64,000 bases of DNA from Collimonas sp. OK412 (GTDB lineage Bacteria; Pseudomonadota; Gammaproteobacteria; Burkholderiales; Burkholderiaceae_D): NCBI RefSeq assembly GCF_900112135.1, contig NZ_FOLC01000017.1, forward strand, positions 1 to 64,000, given 5' to 3'. The notes beneath the pieces are model-generated. The model had not been told where the DNA came from and did no database searches. It saw only the letters and a program-made list of their open reading frames with translations. Both the position numbers and the translations under genes were made by a program. Shown here in pieces: positions 28,355 to 38,400 of the stretch; the stretch's first letter is position 1, and each line of letters opens with the position of its first letter.

Positions 28355-28966
28355 ATGACACTCGGATTCCTGCTGACGACCTTGATCATTGTCGCATCGC
28401 CCGGCACCGGGGTGATCTACACCTTGTCCGCCGGCCTGTCGCGCGGAACAAAGGCCAGCATCCTGGCCGCCTTCAGCTGTACGCTGGGAATCCTGCCGCA
28501 TCTCGGCGCCGCCATGTTCGGACTGGCCGCGATCCTGCACGCCAGCGCGCTTGCCTTCAACGCCGTCAAGTATGCGGGTATCGCCTATCTCCTGTTCATG
28601 GCCTGGAGTTCCTTGCGCGAGAAAGGCGCATTGCGGGTGGACCGCGTCGAAGACAAACGCTCCGACCTGCGCGTGATCGTCGATGGCGTCCTCGTCAACA
28701 TCCTCAATCCGAAGCTATCCATCTTCTTCGTCGCGTTCTTGCCGCAGTTCGTCAGTCCCCAGGATACGCATCCGCTGCTGCGCATGCTGGAACTGTCCGG
28801 CGCCTTCATGCTGGCCACCTTCGTGATTTTTTCAGGCTATGGCGTGTTTGCCGCCGTGATGCGCGATCGCGTGGTATCGCGGCCGCATGTCATGACCTGG
28901 ATGCGGCGCAGTTTTGCGGCGGCGTTTGGCGCCTTGGCGGTCAAGCTGGCGCTGACTGAGAGATAA
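28355..28966 (+). CDS. LysE/RhtB family exporter
   Basis: 203-residue inner-membrane protein with about six membrane segments, starting MTLGFLLTTLIIVASPGTGVIY (the P-G-P-like ASPGTG motif near residue 17). Members export amino acids or their derivatives. GAGG lies upstream of the ATG. Substrate unknown. Confidence 0.88.
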   Translation: MTLGFLLTTLIIVASPGTGVIYTLSAGLSRGTKASILAAFSCTLGILPHLGAAMFGLAAILHASALAFNAVKYAGIAYLLFMAWSSLREKGALRVDRVEDKRSDLRVIVDGVLVNILNPKLSIFFVAFLPQFVSPQDTHPLLRMLELSGAFMLATFVIFSGYGVFAAVMRDRVVSRPHVMTWMRRSFAAAFGALAVKLALTER

Positions 28967-29020
28967 GAAATTTTTCACGGCAGCGCCGGCGCCCGCCGGC
29001 AAGCTGTCCGCGCCCTCGAT

Positions 29021-29197
29021 TTATTTCCTGGATTTGACGTATTGCAGCTCGCAGGTTTGCGTCGTCTGGTCTTTGAGGAAAAGTTCATTGCCGCTGGTGC
29101 ATGACGCCATCCAGGTGCGCTTGTCGTAGGTAAGGCCCAGGAACATGGCAACTGCGATGATGATGCAACCTATGACAATAGCGATCGGTAATTTCAT
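29021..29197 (-). CDS. Small single-pass membrane protein
   Basis: 58 residues from ATG 29197: one hydrophobic helix (IAIVIGCIIIAVAMFLGL) then a short tail with two Cys (ASCTSG and TQTCEL) that could form a disulfide outside the membrane. No known family recognised. Confidence 0.5.
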   Translation of the reverse strand: MKLPIAIVIGCIIIAVAMFLGLTYDKRTWMASCTSGNELFLKDQTTQTCELQYVKSRK

Positions 29198-29312
29198 ATA
29201 GCTCGGATACGGGCAGTGGATACATGTCGGCAGATACCACATGTTAATCCATTGCCGCCGCTGCTTGCGAACGAATATTTGATCCGTATTGCGTGCCTGC
29301 GCGCGGTGCAGC

Positions 29313-30095
29313 TCACTGGCGCGGATCGAGGCCGCTCTTGATCACGTCGGCGCGCGCCTCCGGCGAAGCCAGGTAACGAATCAATGCGCGCGCGGCGTCC
29401 GGATGTTTGGCGCCGACTGGAATGCCGGCCGCGAAAGTGGTGATGCTCTGGACCTGCTCAGGAATCCTGGCGACAAAATCGACGCCTTGCACCGGCAATA
29501 TCTCGCTCACCTGCTGGAATCCCAGTTCGTACTGGCCGCCAGCCACCAGTGCAGCGACCGGGGTTTTCTGGATCATGCGGGCTTTCGGCTTGACCTGTTC
29601 TTCAATGCCCAGCTTCTTGAACAGCTCGCGCTCGATATAGACTCCGCTGGCGCTATCTGAATAGGCAATCGATTGCGCACCGAGCAAAGCCGATTTCAAG
29701 CCTGCCACCGTGCTGATGTCCGGTTTGGCGGCGCCGCTCCGGACCGCCATGCCAATGCGGGAATCAGCCAGATCGACGCGGCTGCCGGCAATCACCCGGC
29801 CTTGCTTGATCAATTCGTCCAAGGCATAACCGACCATGATCACGACATCAGCCGGTTCACCCCGCTGCAGGCGGTTGGGAATCGCTTCCGGCGCCTTGCC
29901 CATGGAAGGTCCCCAGGCGGTTACCAGCGCATGGCCGGTAGCCGCTTCAAATTTGGGCTGCAAGGATTTATAGGCGGCGGTAAAGCCGCCCGAGTTCATC
30001 ACATCGATTTCATCGGCTTGTACAGTGCTGGCGCACAAGGCAATGCTGATCGCTCCAAGAGCGATCAGCCGGGACATGACAGGTTTGATATGCAT
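29313..30095 (-). CDS. Periplasmic substrate-binding protein, ModA-like
   Basis: 260 residues with a signal peptide (LIALGAISIALCASTVQA-DE). SBP_bac_11-type features: FEAATGHALVTAWGPS, LQRGEPADVVIM, IAYSDSASGVYIERELFKKLGI and AGIPVGAKHPDAARALIRYL. It resembles ModA-family proteins, but no permease or ATPase gene is adjacent, so the ligand is open (oxyanion or organic acid). Confidence 0.82.
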   Translation of the reverse strand: MHIKPVMSRLIALGAISIALCASTVQADEIDVMNSGGFTAAYKSLQPKFEAATGHALVTAWGPSMGKAPEAIPNRLQRGEPADVVIMVGYALDELIKQGRVIAGSRVDLADSRIGMAVRSGAAKPDISTVAGLKSALLGAQSIAYSDSASGVYIERELFKKLGIEEQVKPKARMIQKTPVAALVAGGQYELGFQQVSEILPVQGVDFVARIPEQVQSITTFAAGIPVGAKHPDAARALIRYLASPEARADVIKSGLDPRQ

Positions 30096-30151
30096 GCTCG
30101 ATATTATCCGCTGTTCCGGTTGAATACCGGCCTGCAATAATGAAGAATTAT

Positions 30152-30418
30152 CTAATCGTTAAAATCGTCAGCCAACAGTGTAACGCCGTTGCGGCGTCCC
30201 GTTGCCCTGAGCTTGTGGGCGAGCGCTATCTGGATCTCGACCTTATGGCCGCGATAAGTCGCAAGCCGGTCTTCCGGTTGCGGCCCCGCGTAGAATTTAT
30301 TATCCAGGCATTCCTTGGTGACATTGCATTTTGTCAGTTTGTTATCAATGACGACTGGAATGATGACGCTGTTGGAATTGGGATCGTGGACTATTGCACC
30401 GAGAAAGGAAATCCGCAT
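30152..30418 (-). CDS. DUF1488-like small protein
   Basis: 88 residues from ATG 30418 (GGAGAG upstream). The order SVIIPVVIDNKLTKCNVTKECLDNKF resembles the DUF1488 pattern of a strand, V-D-G-like turn, C-x-I/V and DRF-like motif. Soluble and of unknown function. Confidence 0.6.
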   Translation of the reverse strand: MRISFLGAIVHDPNSNSVIIPVVIDNKLTKCNVTKECLDNKFYAGPQPEDRLATYRGHKVEIQIALAHKLRATGRRNGVTLLADDFND

Positions 30419-30707
30419 TTTCTTCTCTCCTGAAAATAGGTGGTAAAACCAGCATTCCCATCCCAGCATTGAACAGTAACTGTCGCGCCAGCCTTGAAAC
30501 CATGCGAACGCCTGCGATGGAGCTGATGGAATAAGACATCGCACCCGTTTCGCAAGTTCAAAATTTATGCGCATTTAGATACGCATTTAACCGCAGCCCA
30601 ATACATCATGATCGATGTATTGAGCATTTACCAATATCCACACCGCGCAGCCGGCAAGCCGCGCGGCTTGGCTTTGGCCGGCCCGCTTCAATTCAAAAGC
30701 AGGACGT

Positions 30708-31121
30708 CTATTTGCGATCCGGCACAGTCAATTCCCGCAGCACGCCACCGTCAAGTACGCTGCCGGTCGCCGTGCCTTCACCCGCTATGCGGCGCTGGCA
30801 CGCATCCCTGTCGTCGGCCGGCAAAGCGTTGCACCTTAACAGGGCATTCTTTTGGTCGGCCTCCGGGTTGTCGCTGAGGTGGCCTCTTTTTGACTCTTGC
30901 AAAGCGGCGCCGGCTTCGCGCAGGCAAGTCTCGCGCGCCTGGTTCGATTGTCCGTTCAGGCAGGCTGCTCGTTCCGCCTGGTAGCGTGCATTCGCATCTT
31001 GCGGATTGCCGGCGGCCACGGCTGCCAGCGAGGCGCCGGAGATAAAGAGCGCCAAGGCCAGTTGCCGTATTGCCTTGCAATCAATAAACGTGGATAAGGA
31101 AAAATTTCGCTTGGCTGGCAT
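30708..31121 (-). CDS. Secreted conserved protein of unknown function
   Basis: 137 residues; GGAG seven bases before the ATG. Signal sequence (LALALFISGASLAAVAAG), then a mature part with regularly spaced Cys (RAACLNGQ, ETCLREAG, LLRCNALP, DACQRRI) that could form two disulfides. The pattern is common in Burkholderiales small periplasmic proteins. Confidence 0.7.
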   Translation of the reverse strand: MPAKRNFSLSTFIDCKAIRQLALALFISGASLAAVAAGNPQDANARYQAERAACLNGQSNQARETCLREAGAALQESKRGHLSDNPEADQKNALLRCNALPADDRDACQRRIAGEGTATGSVLDGGVLRELTVPDRK

Positions 31122-31268
31122 GATGGATCTCCGATCTAAAATTTGAATCTATCGGAAACCTTCGCGGCCGTATGTGCGATAGCGAGCATTACAACATGTT
31201 GTTTTATCGCTAATATTTGAGTGCTTTCGGCAACGTGGAGCGCCTCATGTCGATCTGCTCAACATTGC

Positions 31269-31709
31269 CTATGCGCCCAAGGCCATGGCAGAGCGCAGGA
31301 AACCGGCGCCAGGCTTCGTGAGAATCCAGCCAAGCGCGCAGCAATTCAAGATGACGGTGATCCAGAATACCGCCTGGAATTCTTCTTTCTTCGATTTGTG
31401 GCGCATTATTCTCTGGGCCAGGAAAGCCCCTGGCCAGCCGCCGGCAAGCGCCAGCAGGTGCAGCGTGCTCTCCTTGGTGCGCCATCGTTTTTTCTTTGCG
31501 GCGTCCTTGTCAAGTGCATACGCGAGAAACGCGATGGCGCTTGCCGCGTGGTAGAAGACAAGCACCGCAAGCGGAATCCACACCATCAATGTGGCCACCA
31601 GCAGGAAACAGTAGAACAGAACGGTAAAGACAACGCCGGACCGCCCCGCTCCCGAGGAAGGCGCCGCTGCTGCCCTCTTGTCGGCACGCAAACGTCCCTT
31701 GTCATCCAT
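31269..31709 (-). CDS. DUF1294 membrane protein
   Basis: 146 residues. The DUF1294 signature is clear: YALDKDAAKKKRWRTKESTLH followed by LLALAGGWPGAFLAQ and a last helix. In many bacteria this domain is fused behind a cold-shock domain. Here the N-terminus is only a short basic segment, so it is the stand-alone form. It may be co-transcribed with the thioesterase upstream (28-base gap). Confidence 0.8.
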   Translation of the reverse strand: MDDKGRLRADKRAAAAPSSGAGRSGVVFTVLFYCFLLVATLMVWIPLAVLVFYHAASAIAFLAYALDKDAAKKKRWRTKESTLHLLALAGGWPGAFLAQRIMRHKSKKEEFQAVFWITVILNCCALGWILTKPGAGFLRSAMALGA

Positions 31710-31737
31710 GATCAGATATATGGAGCGGAATCAGGCG

Positions 31738-32154
31738 TCAGGCGCCAACATTGACGATCGTTGCCTGCATGATGGCGACCACTTTCCAGACGCCTCCCGA
31801 CAAGGCTTGGACTTCTCCCGTGCAGACAGTGAGCAGCTTGCCCGAAGTCTGCACTTTTCCGACTGCCAGGAATCGTTCGCCAATCGCAGGGCGCACGAAG
31901 TTGATCTTGAACTCGGCAGTCACAACATCGCTTTCCAACGACGCCTTGGTCAGCGCCGCGTACCCGCATGCACTGTCAACAATGCTTGTTATTGCGCCAG
32001 CGTGAACATAACCGCGCTGCTGCGAAAGCCGGGTGGAAAACGGCAATTCTATTTGCACCTCGCCGTCCGCGACTGAGACCAGCCGGGCGCCGAGGGTCGC
32101 CATCAGGCCCTGCGCGTTGAAGCTGGCTGCGATTCTTTCTTGAATGCCACTCAT
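31738..32154 (-). CDS. PaaI-type hotdog thioesterase
   Basis: 138 residues; single hotdog fold with the PaaI motif QQRGYVHAGAITSIVDSACGYAA and INFVRPAIGE. Hydrolyses acyl-CoA thioesters; the acyl group is unknown. Confidence 0.87.
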   Translation of the reverse strand: MSGIQERIAASFNAQGLMATLGARLVSVADGEVQIELPFSTRLSQQRGYVHAGAITSIVDSACGYAALTKASLESDVVTAEFKINFVRPAIGERFLAVGKVQTSGKLLTVCTGEVQALSGGVWKVVAIMQATIVNVGA

Positions 32155-32186
32155 GGAGAATTTGCCTCTTGTCAGGAAAGTGGATA

Positions 32187-32208
32187 CCGCCTAACGATCA
32201 TTAGGCGG
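32187..32208. promoter_or_regulatory. Inverted repeat upstream of the thioesterase gene
   Basis: CCGCCTAA, six bases, TTAGGCGG, 33 bases before the thioesterase start. A dimeric repressor site is plausible. The rest of 32155-32482 shows only the AAGGA ribosome site of panB. Confidence 0.4.
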
Positions 32209-32482
32209 ACCGGATATGCATGCAGTCATTATGCATAAGGAAAACCATTTCCAGCAAGAAGGCGGACTTGGCTGATTCGGCACAACAATTCCAGGCGCCG
32301 CGTTACCTGCCGCCGGCAAAGATCGCAGCCTTTTCGGGTATCATCACTCCCCCTCCCCGCTCCTGGCATCAGGCAAGAGGAAAAGCTTTAACCTGATTGA
32401 GCACGATCAGGACAACGACGCGGCGCCTGGGCGCGTCGGCAGCATGTGGCAAGTGTGCACTTTTCAACATTAAGGAACGACT

Positions 32483-33313
32483 ATGTCTGGATACCTGCAG
32501 GAACGCGAAGGCGCCGTGCGCCGCAAGGCGGTTACCGTGCAATCACTATCGGCCATGCGAGCCGCCGGCGAAAAGATTGCGACGCTGACCTGCTACGACG
32601 CCAGCTTTGCGTCGCTCATGGACTACTGTGGCGTCGACTTGTTGCTGGTCGGCGACTCGCTCGGCAATGTCTTGCAGGGACATGGCACGACGCTGCCGGT
32701 GACGATTGCGGATATTGCCTATCACACCGCATGCGCCGCGCGCGGAAACCAGACTGCGCTGCTGGCCGCAGACATGCCGTTCGGCAGCTATGCCACGCCG
32801 CAGTCGGCATTCGACAATGCAGTGAAGCTGATGCAGGCAGGCGCGCAGATGGTCAAACTTGAAGGGGGCGCATGGCTGGCGGACACCGTAAAATTCCTCA
32901 CCGAGCGCGGCATACCGGTATTCGCCCATCTCGGCCTGACGCCGCAAGCCGTGCATCAACTGGGCGGATTCAAGGTGCAGGGAAAAACAGCGGAAAGCGC
33001 GGAGCGGCTGAAAGCCGACGCCATGGCGCTCCAGGCTGCAGGCGCAACGCTGCTCCTGCTTGAAGCGATTCCGGCTGCGCTGGGCAAGGAAGTGACTGAG
33101 ATGCTGGCCATTCCAACCATCGGCATAGGCGCCGGCCCCGACTGCTCGGGACAAGTGCTTGTGATGCACGACATGCTGGACGTATTCCCCGGCAAGAAGG
33201 CCCGCTTCGTGCGCAATTTCATGGAGGGGCAGTCGAGCATTGAAGCTGCTGTCCGCGCCTATATCAAGGCGGTGAGGGATAAGTCCTTCCCTGCCTCGGA
33301 ACACTGCTTCTAG
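32483..33313 (+). CDS. panB: Ketopantoate hydroxymethyltransferase
   Basis: First step of pantothenate synthesis: adds a hydroxymethyl group from methylene-THF to alpha-ketoisovalerate. 276 residues with [37 protein letters not shown] and [18 protein letters not shown]. No panC follows; the next gene is on the other strand. Confidence 0.95.
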   Translation: MSGYLQEREGAVRRKAVTVQSLSAMRAAGEKIATLTCYDASFASLMDYCGVDLLLVGDSLGNVLQGHGTTLPVTIADIAYHTACAARGNQTALLAADMPFGSYATPQSAFDNAVKLMQAGAQMVKLEGGAWLADTVKFLTERGIPVFAHLGLTPQAVHQLGGFKVQGKTAESAERLKADAMALQAAGATLLLLEAIPAALGKEVTEMLAIPTIGIGAGPDCSGQVLVMHDMLDVFPGKKARFVRNFMEGQSSIEAAVRAYIKAVRDKSFPASEHCF

Positions 33314-33365
33314 ACGACCCTGGCTAATGACCTCGCCGACAGCAAAAGTACATTTGCTCAATCGG

Positions 33366-33782
33366 TCAGTCGGACAAGGATTTCGAACTATCTGTCTGCA
33401 GCCGCGCGTCAGTTCCATCAATGTGATCCAGTCCCCAGGTCCTGAGCTGGGCCATCAGCCCTTGGAGCGAACGTCCCTTCTCAGTCAATCGATAAGCCTC
33501 CCTGCCGGCAATATCGCTGGACGGGTAGCGTTCGACAAGACCGCTGGCAGAAAGCCGGGCGAGCCGCTCGGCAAGGATATTGGTTGCGATTCTCTCTGGC
33601 GACGCGAGGAATTCCTTGAAATGCGACTTACCGTACATCAAATCTCGAACGACAAGCAGAGTCCACTTGTCGCCTAAAAGATCCAAGGTGCACGCGACCG
33701 GGCATACCGAGCGACGATTCTCGTTGTGAGCCGAGCTCGCGTTGTTTTGGGGGCGCGCAACACCCTGCTTAGCGCGTGGCAA
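33366..33782 (-). CDS. HxlR-family transcriptional regulator
   Basis: About 138 residues from TTG 33782, chosen because AGGAG lies five bases upstream; the frame is open further up but would run through the operator. Winged helix: CPVACTLDLLGDKWTLLVVR, LMYGKSHFKEFL, RIATNILAERLARL, YRLTEKGRSL. The single Cys pair near the start may be a redox sensor as in some HxlR proteins. Divergent from the membrane protein at 34026. Confidence 0.87.
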   Translation of the reverse strand: MPRAKQGVARPQNNASSAHNENRRSVCPVACTLDLLGDKWTLLVVRDLMYGKSHFKEFLASPERIATNILAERLARLSASGLVERYPSSDIAGREAYRLTEKGRSLQGLMAQLRTWGLDHIDGTDARLQTDSSKSLSD

Positions 33783-33854
33783 AGAAACTCCTGCGTAACG
33801 GTCGTCGGGGCGGAATCGTTTTTTTGTTGTCCATTGCTTGACTTTATCCAAAAT

Positions 33855-33892
33855 ACTTGCAAAATACAAGTTCGAACTTGCATTTTGCAAGT
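33855..33892. promoter_or_regulatory. 38-bp palindromic operator between hxlR and a membrane-protein gene
   Basis: The left arm ACTTGCAAAATACAAGTTC and its right complement around a central TTCGAA match except at one pair. Each arm contains ACTTG/CAAGT half-sites. It lies between the HxlR gene and the divergent membrane protein, so it is most likely the HxlR operator. Confidence 0.7.
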
Positions 33893-34025
33893 TTAAGTCC
33901 GATGCCGTCTTGCAGCTACAGGATATTGGCGCTGGCGCATGCCATGAGCCATGAGCAGCGCGGCTGGGCAAGGTCAAGCATCGCTCACTGGTGTTGATGT
34001 CGGAAACATTCTATTGGAGTCTTGT

Positions 34026-34553
34026 ATGGAACCCATCAGAAACCTTGCAACCTTACTTCCCTTTGCGGCGAGCGTCGCCTTCGGCATGCTCGCGTGGGGA
34101 GCATTCTGCCTTACCTATGTCTGGCCGCGCATGCGCGAGCTCCCACTGCACGCGGCGATACGTCCTATTCTGCATCTGCACTTGTTCCGCTTCATAGGTT
34201 TGGCTTTCATCGTGCCGGGCGTCGTCGGCCCGAGTCTTGCCGTGGGGTTCGCCGCGCCCGCGGCGTACGGCGATCTCGTTGCAACGGTGCTGGCGTGGGT
34301 GGCTTTGACGATGGGATCAGGCCGCTATTCGCGCATCGCGATCTGGGTGTTCAACTTGTGGGGTTTTGCCGACCTTTTGTTCGCCTTCTACCAAGGCGTG
34401 ATCGGCGTAGGCATCGAGCCGGCTGCGCTCGGTGCTGCCTGGTTTATCCCGACTGTCGGTGTTCCTCTCTTACTTTGGACCCATGTGCTGGTGTTCGCGA
34501 TCTTGCTGCGCACTTCCCGTTCCGCCAGTTTCCTCGCCCGTGCAGCGCAGTAA
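34026..34553 (+). CDS. Multi-pass membrane protein, probable HxlR target
   Basis: 175 residues from ATG 34026 with about five hydrophobic segments (LLPFAASVAFGMLAWGAFCL, FIGLAFIVPGVVGPSLAVGF, LVATVLAWVALTMG, further ones to the C-terminus). No family recognised. Its position across the palindrome from hxlR suggests HxlR control. Confidence 0.65.
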   Translation: MEPIRNLATLLPFAASVAFGMLAWGAFCLTYVWPRMRELPLHAAIRPILHLHLFRFIGLAFIVPGVVGPSLAVGFAAPAAYGDLVATVLAWVALTMGSGRYSRIAIWVFNLWGFADLLFAFYQGVIGVGIEPAALGAAWFIPTVGVPLLLWTHVLVFAILLRTSRSASFLARAAQ

Positions 34554-34887
34554 TCACCGTGCAAGACGTACGGCGCCGAAACCCTTGAGACGGAAACCTA
34601 TTTGCGGAAGATCGCTAATCGTCCGCTTGTGGCCGGATGTAGGCATAAAATAATAGCAAGCCATCATCCGCGCCACTTGCCATCGACCATAGAAAAGAAT
34701 CATCATTGTTGTTCAGCAATCAAGTAACGTATTCCATCTTGATCTGCGGACCATCTGGGAGCCAGGAATTTTGCCGGCACTATTTTCAGGAAATCAAATC
34801 GAAGAAGCGTGTGACTAGGCATACCCAGCCCAAATGTTGAGAGCCGAATGAGGCTTCTTTTATCTGTTCCAATTCAGGAGAAACAAC
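34554..34887. other. Intergenic region without a supported gene
   Basis: No open frame with coding-like composition was found in these 334 bases. It holds the AGGAG site of the downstream gene and is more A+T-rich than its flanks. Confidence 0.5.
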
Positions 34888-35367
34888 ATGGTCAGCAAAA
34901 ACACGATTTGTATCTGGTTCGACGGCGCGGCGCTGGACGCTGCGAAATTCTACGCCGAGACGTTCCCGGACAGCGCGGTGGGGGCAGTCCATCGCGCGCC
35001 TGGCGACTATCCTGCGGGTAAGGAGAACGACGTCCTGACGGTCGAGTTTACTGTGATGGGCATTCCTTGTCTTGGCCTGAACGGGGGGCCTGCGATCAAG
35101 CACAACGAGGCATTCTCATTCCAGGTCGCGACCGACAACCAGGCCGAAACTGACCGCTTGTGGCACGCGATTGTCGGAAACGGCGGCCAGGAAAGCGCGT
35201 GCGGCTGGTGCAAGGACAAATGGGGATTGTCGTGGCAGATCACGCCACGCGTCCTGATGGCCGCGGTCACCGATCCTGATCGCGCCGCGGCCAAGCGGGC
35301 GTTCGATGCCATGATGGCGATGAAAAAGATAGACATCGCTGCGATTGAAGCGGCTCGGCGCGGTTGA
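34888..35367 (+). CDS. PhnB-like VOC-fold protein
   Basis: 159 residues; AGGAG upstream. Matches the 3-dmu-9_3-mt/PhnB group: ICIWFDGAALDAAKFYAETFPDS, LTVEFTVMGIPCLGLNGGP, CGWCKDKWGLSWQITP. Members are often annotated as demethylubiquinone methyltransferases, but they are glyoxalase-fold proteins of mostly unknown role. Confidence 0.85.
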   Translation: MVSKNTICIWFDGAALDAAKFYAETFPDSAVGAVHRAPGDYPAGKENDVLTVEFTVMGIPCLGLNGGPAIKHNEAFSFQVATDNQAETDRLWHAIVGNGGQESACGWCKDKWGLSWQITPRVLMAAVTDPDRAAAKRAFDAMMAMKKIDIAAIEAARRG

Positions 35368-35426
35368 GGCTCATGACACTGTCCTAATACGCACATCGGA
35401 CGTTCTCATTGAAGCAGAATTTCCAC

Positions 35427-38400
35427 TTAAACGTTTACCTGAATCTTCAACGCCGCCTCTGCCGGCGCCGCTCCCTCGTCTACTGAACCGACGGACGACG
35501 ATTGCCTGGTGAGACCGGTGAGGCGGTCGCGCACGTCATGGCTCATCTCTTGGCCGCGATTGGCCGCGCGCCGGGTCATGGAAAGCGGAATCTGCGCCAC
35601 GAGCTGGCTGATCGGGGACGTGATGGGTACATGCATGTTATTAACAATCATCCCGGTACGCCGCATCTGAAACCGGGCCTTGGTACCGGCCGAGGCCTGC
35701 CTGTAGCGCCAATCGAAATAGTTCGACGTGCCGCTCAACTTGCCGGTTGCGATGCTCTTCCCGCCAATCGAAAGCTTGATGTCGTCCGGCAAGTCGGCAA
35801 GTCTTTCGAGATCGTCCACCAGCCTGTCGAGCGCGACATCGATCCGCGGATCGCTCATATCCATCGCCGACGGATCTGCCTCGGCGATGTCCAATCCGAG
35901 AGAAACCGGATCGCCATCCCGCGCCAGCGTTCCCAACAGCTTCGCCATGCTGGTCTTCTGGAACCGGGCGCGTTCGGCCGAAATGTATGGCGCCGTGACC
36001 GGAGCCGTTCCCTGCACAAACACGCGCGCGTCGTTCTGATCGTTGTACGTCTTGGGAACGTGGATGCCGTGACTTATCTTGATTTCATTCTTGATGTTGA
36101 GGCCTAGGCTCACCGCAGCGCCGAAAGTATTGGCGACACCTGCCAGCGTGGCAGAACCGGCATTGGTTATGGAGTAGCGCTCGGCCTCGCCGGCAGTCAA
36201 TCTCTTCGCCAATTCTGTCGCTTCTACCTGACCGCGGCCATCGCCGGTGAACAGCGCCTGTGCATCGCCATCCCTGATCGCTGCGAGAGCCCGGGCGGCC
36301 GATTGCAAACCGGCTTCCGCAGCGGGGCCTTCACCCTCGGAGAGCACGCTCTTGATGTTCGATTGCGCCAGCTCAAATGAGATCCAATCACGCAGGCTGG
36401 CTTTGACGTCGGCGCGCAAGCCGGCATGAATCTCCGCCTGCACAAATGTGCGACGATCAGGCCGGCCGGATGGTGCCTGTCCGGTGCGGGCGGCGGATTT
36501 CAGCAATGCCGCCAGTGTCTTGCAGCTCTTGCCGAGCAAGATACGGCCCATGCTGTCGAGGCGCATGCGATACGGCGTTTTCCAGGAGTCAGCGAGGGTC
36601 GAAGCCTTGAACTCGGCCTGGTGCGCTTGCGTAAAGGCCGCTTCCAGCTCCTGCATGGCATGCGGGTCAGCGGCGGCGGCTTCCATCTGCTGCCGGTAAT
36701 CGGCATAGGCTGTCCAGTTTGCCAGCGGCTTGACGTCATGCTCTGTCGTGTCACGGCGCGCGATATCGTCTAACGCGGCGAGCAGCCTGGTCTTTGCCTG
36801 CGCGCGCACTTCCGGGCGGCGCCAGAGGCGTTTTTCCTTGATGTAAATTTGATAGGCTTGCGCTCTTTCCTTTTGCTGTCTGGCCGCATTGCCGCCGAGC
36901 AGATCGAGCGACTTCCCAAGCGCCACGATGGCGCGCTTCGCCTTGGATTCTCCATCTTTGCTCGGTCCGGAACTGAGCTGATAACCCACATACATCAACG
37001 CCACCGCCGTCACCGCTACGGCACTGAAGCCCCCCGTCACGGTGGCTGCAACAGCATGGGACAAGATACCCAGAACGGTCGACGTGACGGAAAACGCAGC
37101 ACTTGCGCCACTGACGCCCAGGTAGCGCTTGTTGCCCTCATATTCGATTTTGGCGCTTTCAGAAGCGGTTTTGTAGTCCGTCTTCAGCTCGTTGCGCAAG
37201 CAGAACCGCGCGTACTCGATGCCGAGTTTTCCTCCTGCGGCACGGACATCGTTTTCAGCTTGCAGACGTTCTGCGGGAGAGATGTCCACAACGGCAAGCC
37301 TTGATTTCGCGGCATCGAGCAGGATCTGTGCTTTTTCCATCCGCTGCACGCATTGCCGGATCTTCGGCAAACGCCATACGAGCGTTGCCGCCGCACCCAA
37401 TACGTTGGGTCCGGTTTTGGCGCTCGGAGAGGCATCGGCTTTTCCCAATGGCATGATTTCCTCGGTGCCGGCGTTACGCATGCGCAACTCGGCGGAGTCG
37501 AACGAAAGCTTGGCAGTCACGGCCGTGAGAATCAATTGGACCGCCGACAGTGCGGTTTTTGCTGCCGGATGGGAGGAAGCGGCAATCTGCGCGATGCTGC
37601 TTACAGCGCCGCCCACCGTAGACGAAGACATGACCGGCTGCCGGTGCAGAGCACCGGTTCCGGTCGTCTTGAAACTACTGAGCACTTCGTCGGAATTCTC
37701 GATCCCTGCAGCCTTGAGGAAGGTCGCGATCATTTCCCGGTAGTAGTCGTCGTCTCCCGCTCCTTTGGGAAGAAGCCTCTGCCCTCGCCTTTCCTCGGGA
37801 ATCGCGCCGGCATGGGCACGTTCGAAATTAAGCGCCATGAGCCTGGACAATTCCGGTATTGCCGGCGAGCCGGCCTGGCTGTTGCGCCACCCCTGGCAAA
37901 TCTCCAGCGTGCTCTCCAGATTCCACCGTTCGACCCGGATGGGAGGCGTGAATGGGACTTTTTTGATATTGACCAATTGTGCAAATCGGTCTTTGACTGT
38001 GCCGCGAGAGAATTGCGGAGCGGCGGCGGCCAGCGTGCCCGGCTGGCGCTCCAGCACCTCCGGCCGCGGCTTCACGCTGCCATTGCGGCGCGCGCCGGAA
38101 CTGGTAGAGGGCTCGGTGCGTTGTTGATCCCGCCGGTCGTCCTGCTGCTCGGCAATGCTGGGCAAGGAGGCGACACTGCGACGGGAAGAGCCTATCGGCG
38201 GTGCGCGCGATGCACTCGACGAAAGCTCTGCCTCACCGCGCCTTCGCGGATTGCTCAATTCAGCCTTCGACAGCCATGAGGCGACGATTTCCTCACTCGT
38301 CAGCGGCGCGGCCGACGAGTCCATGCCTGGTAAAGTGTGAAGATCGATCACGCCGGATCGTTCCTCAAGTTTAGCCTTGCCTTTCGAAGCAAGGGATTGC

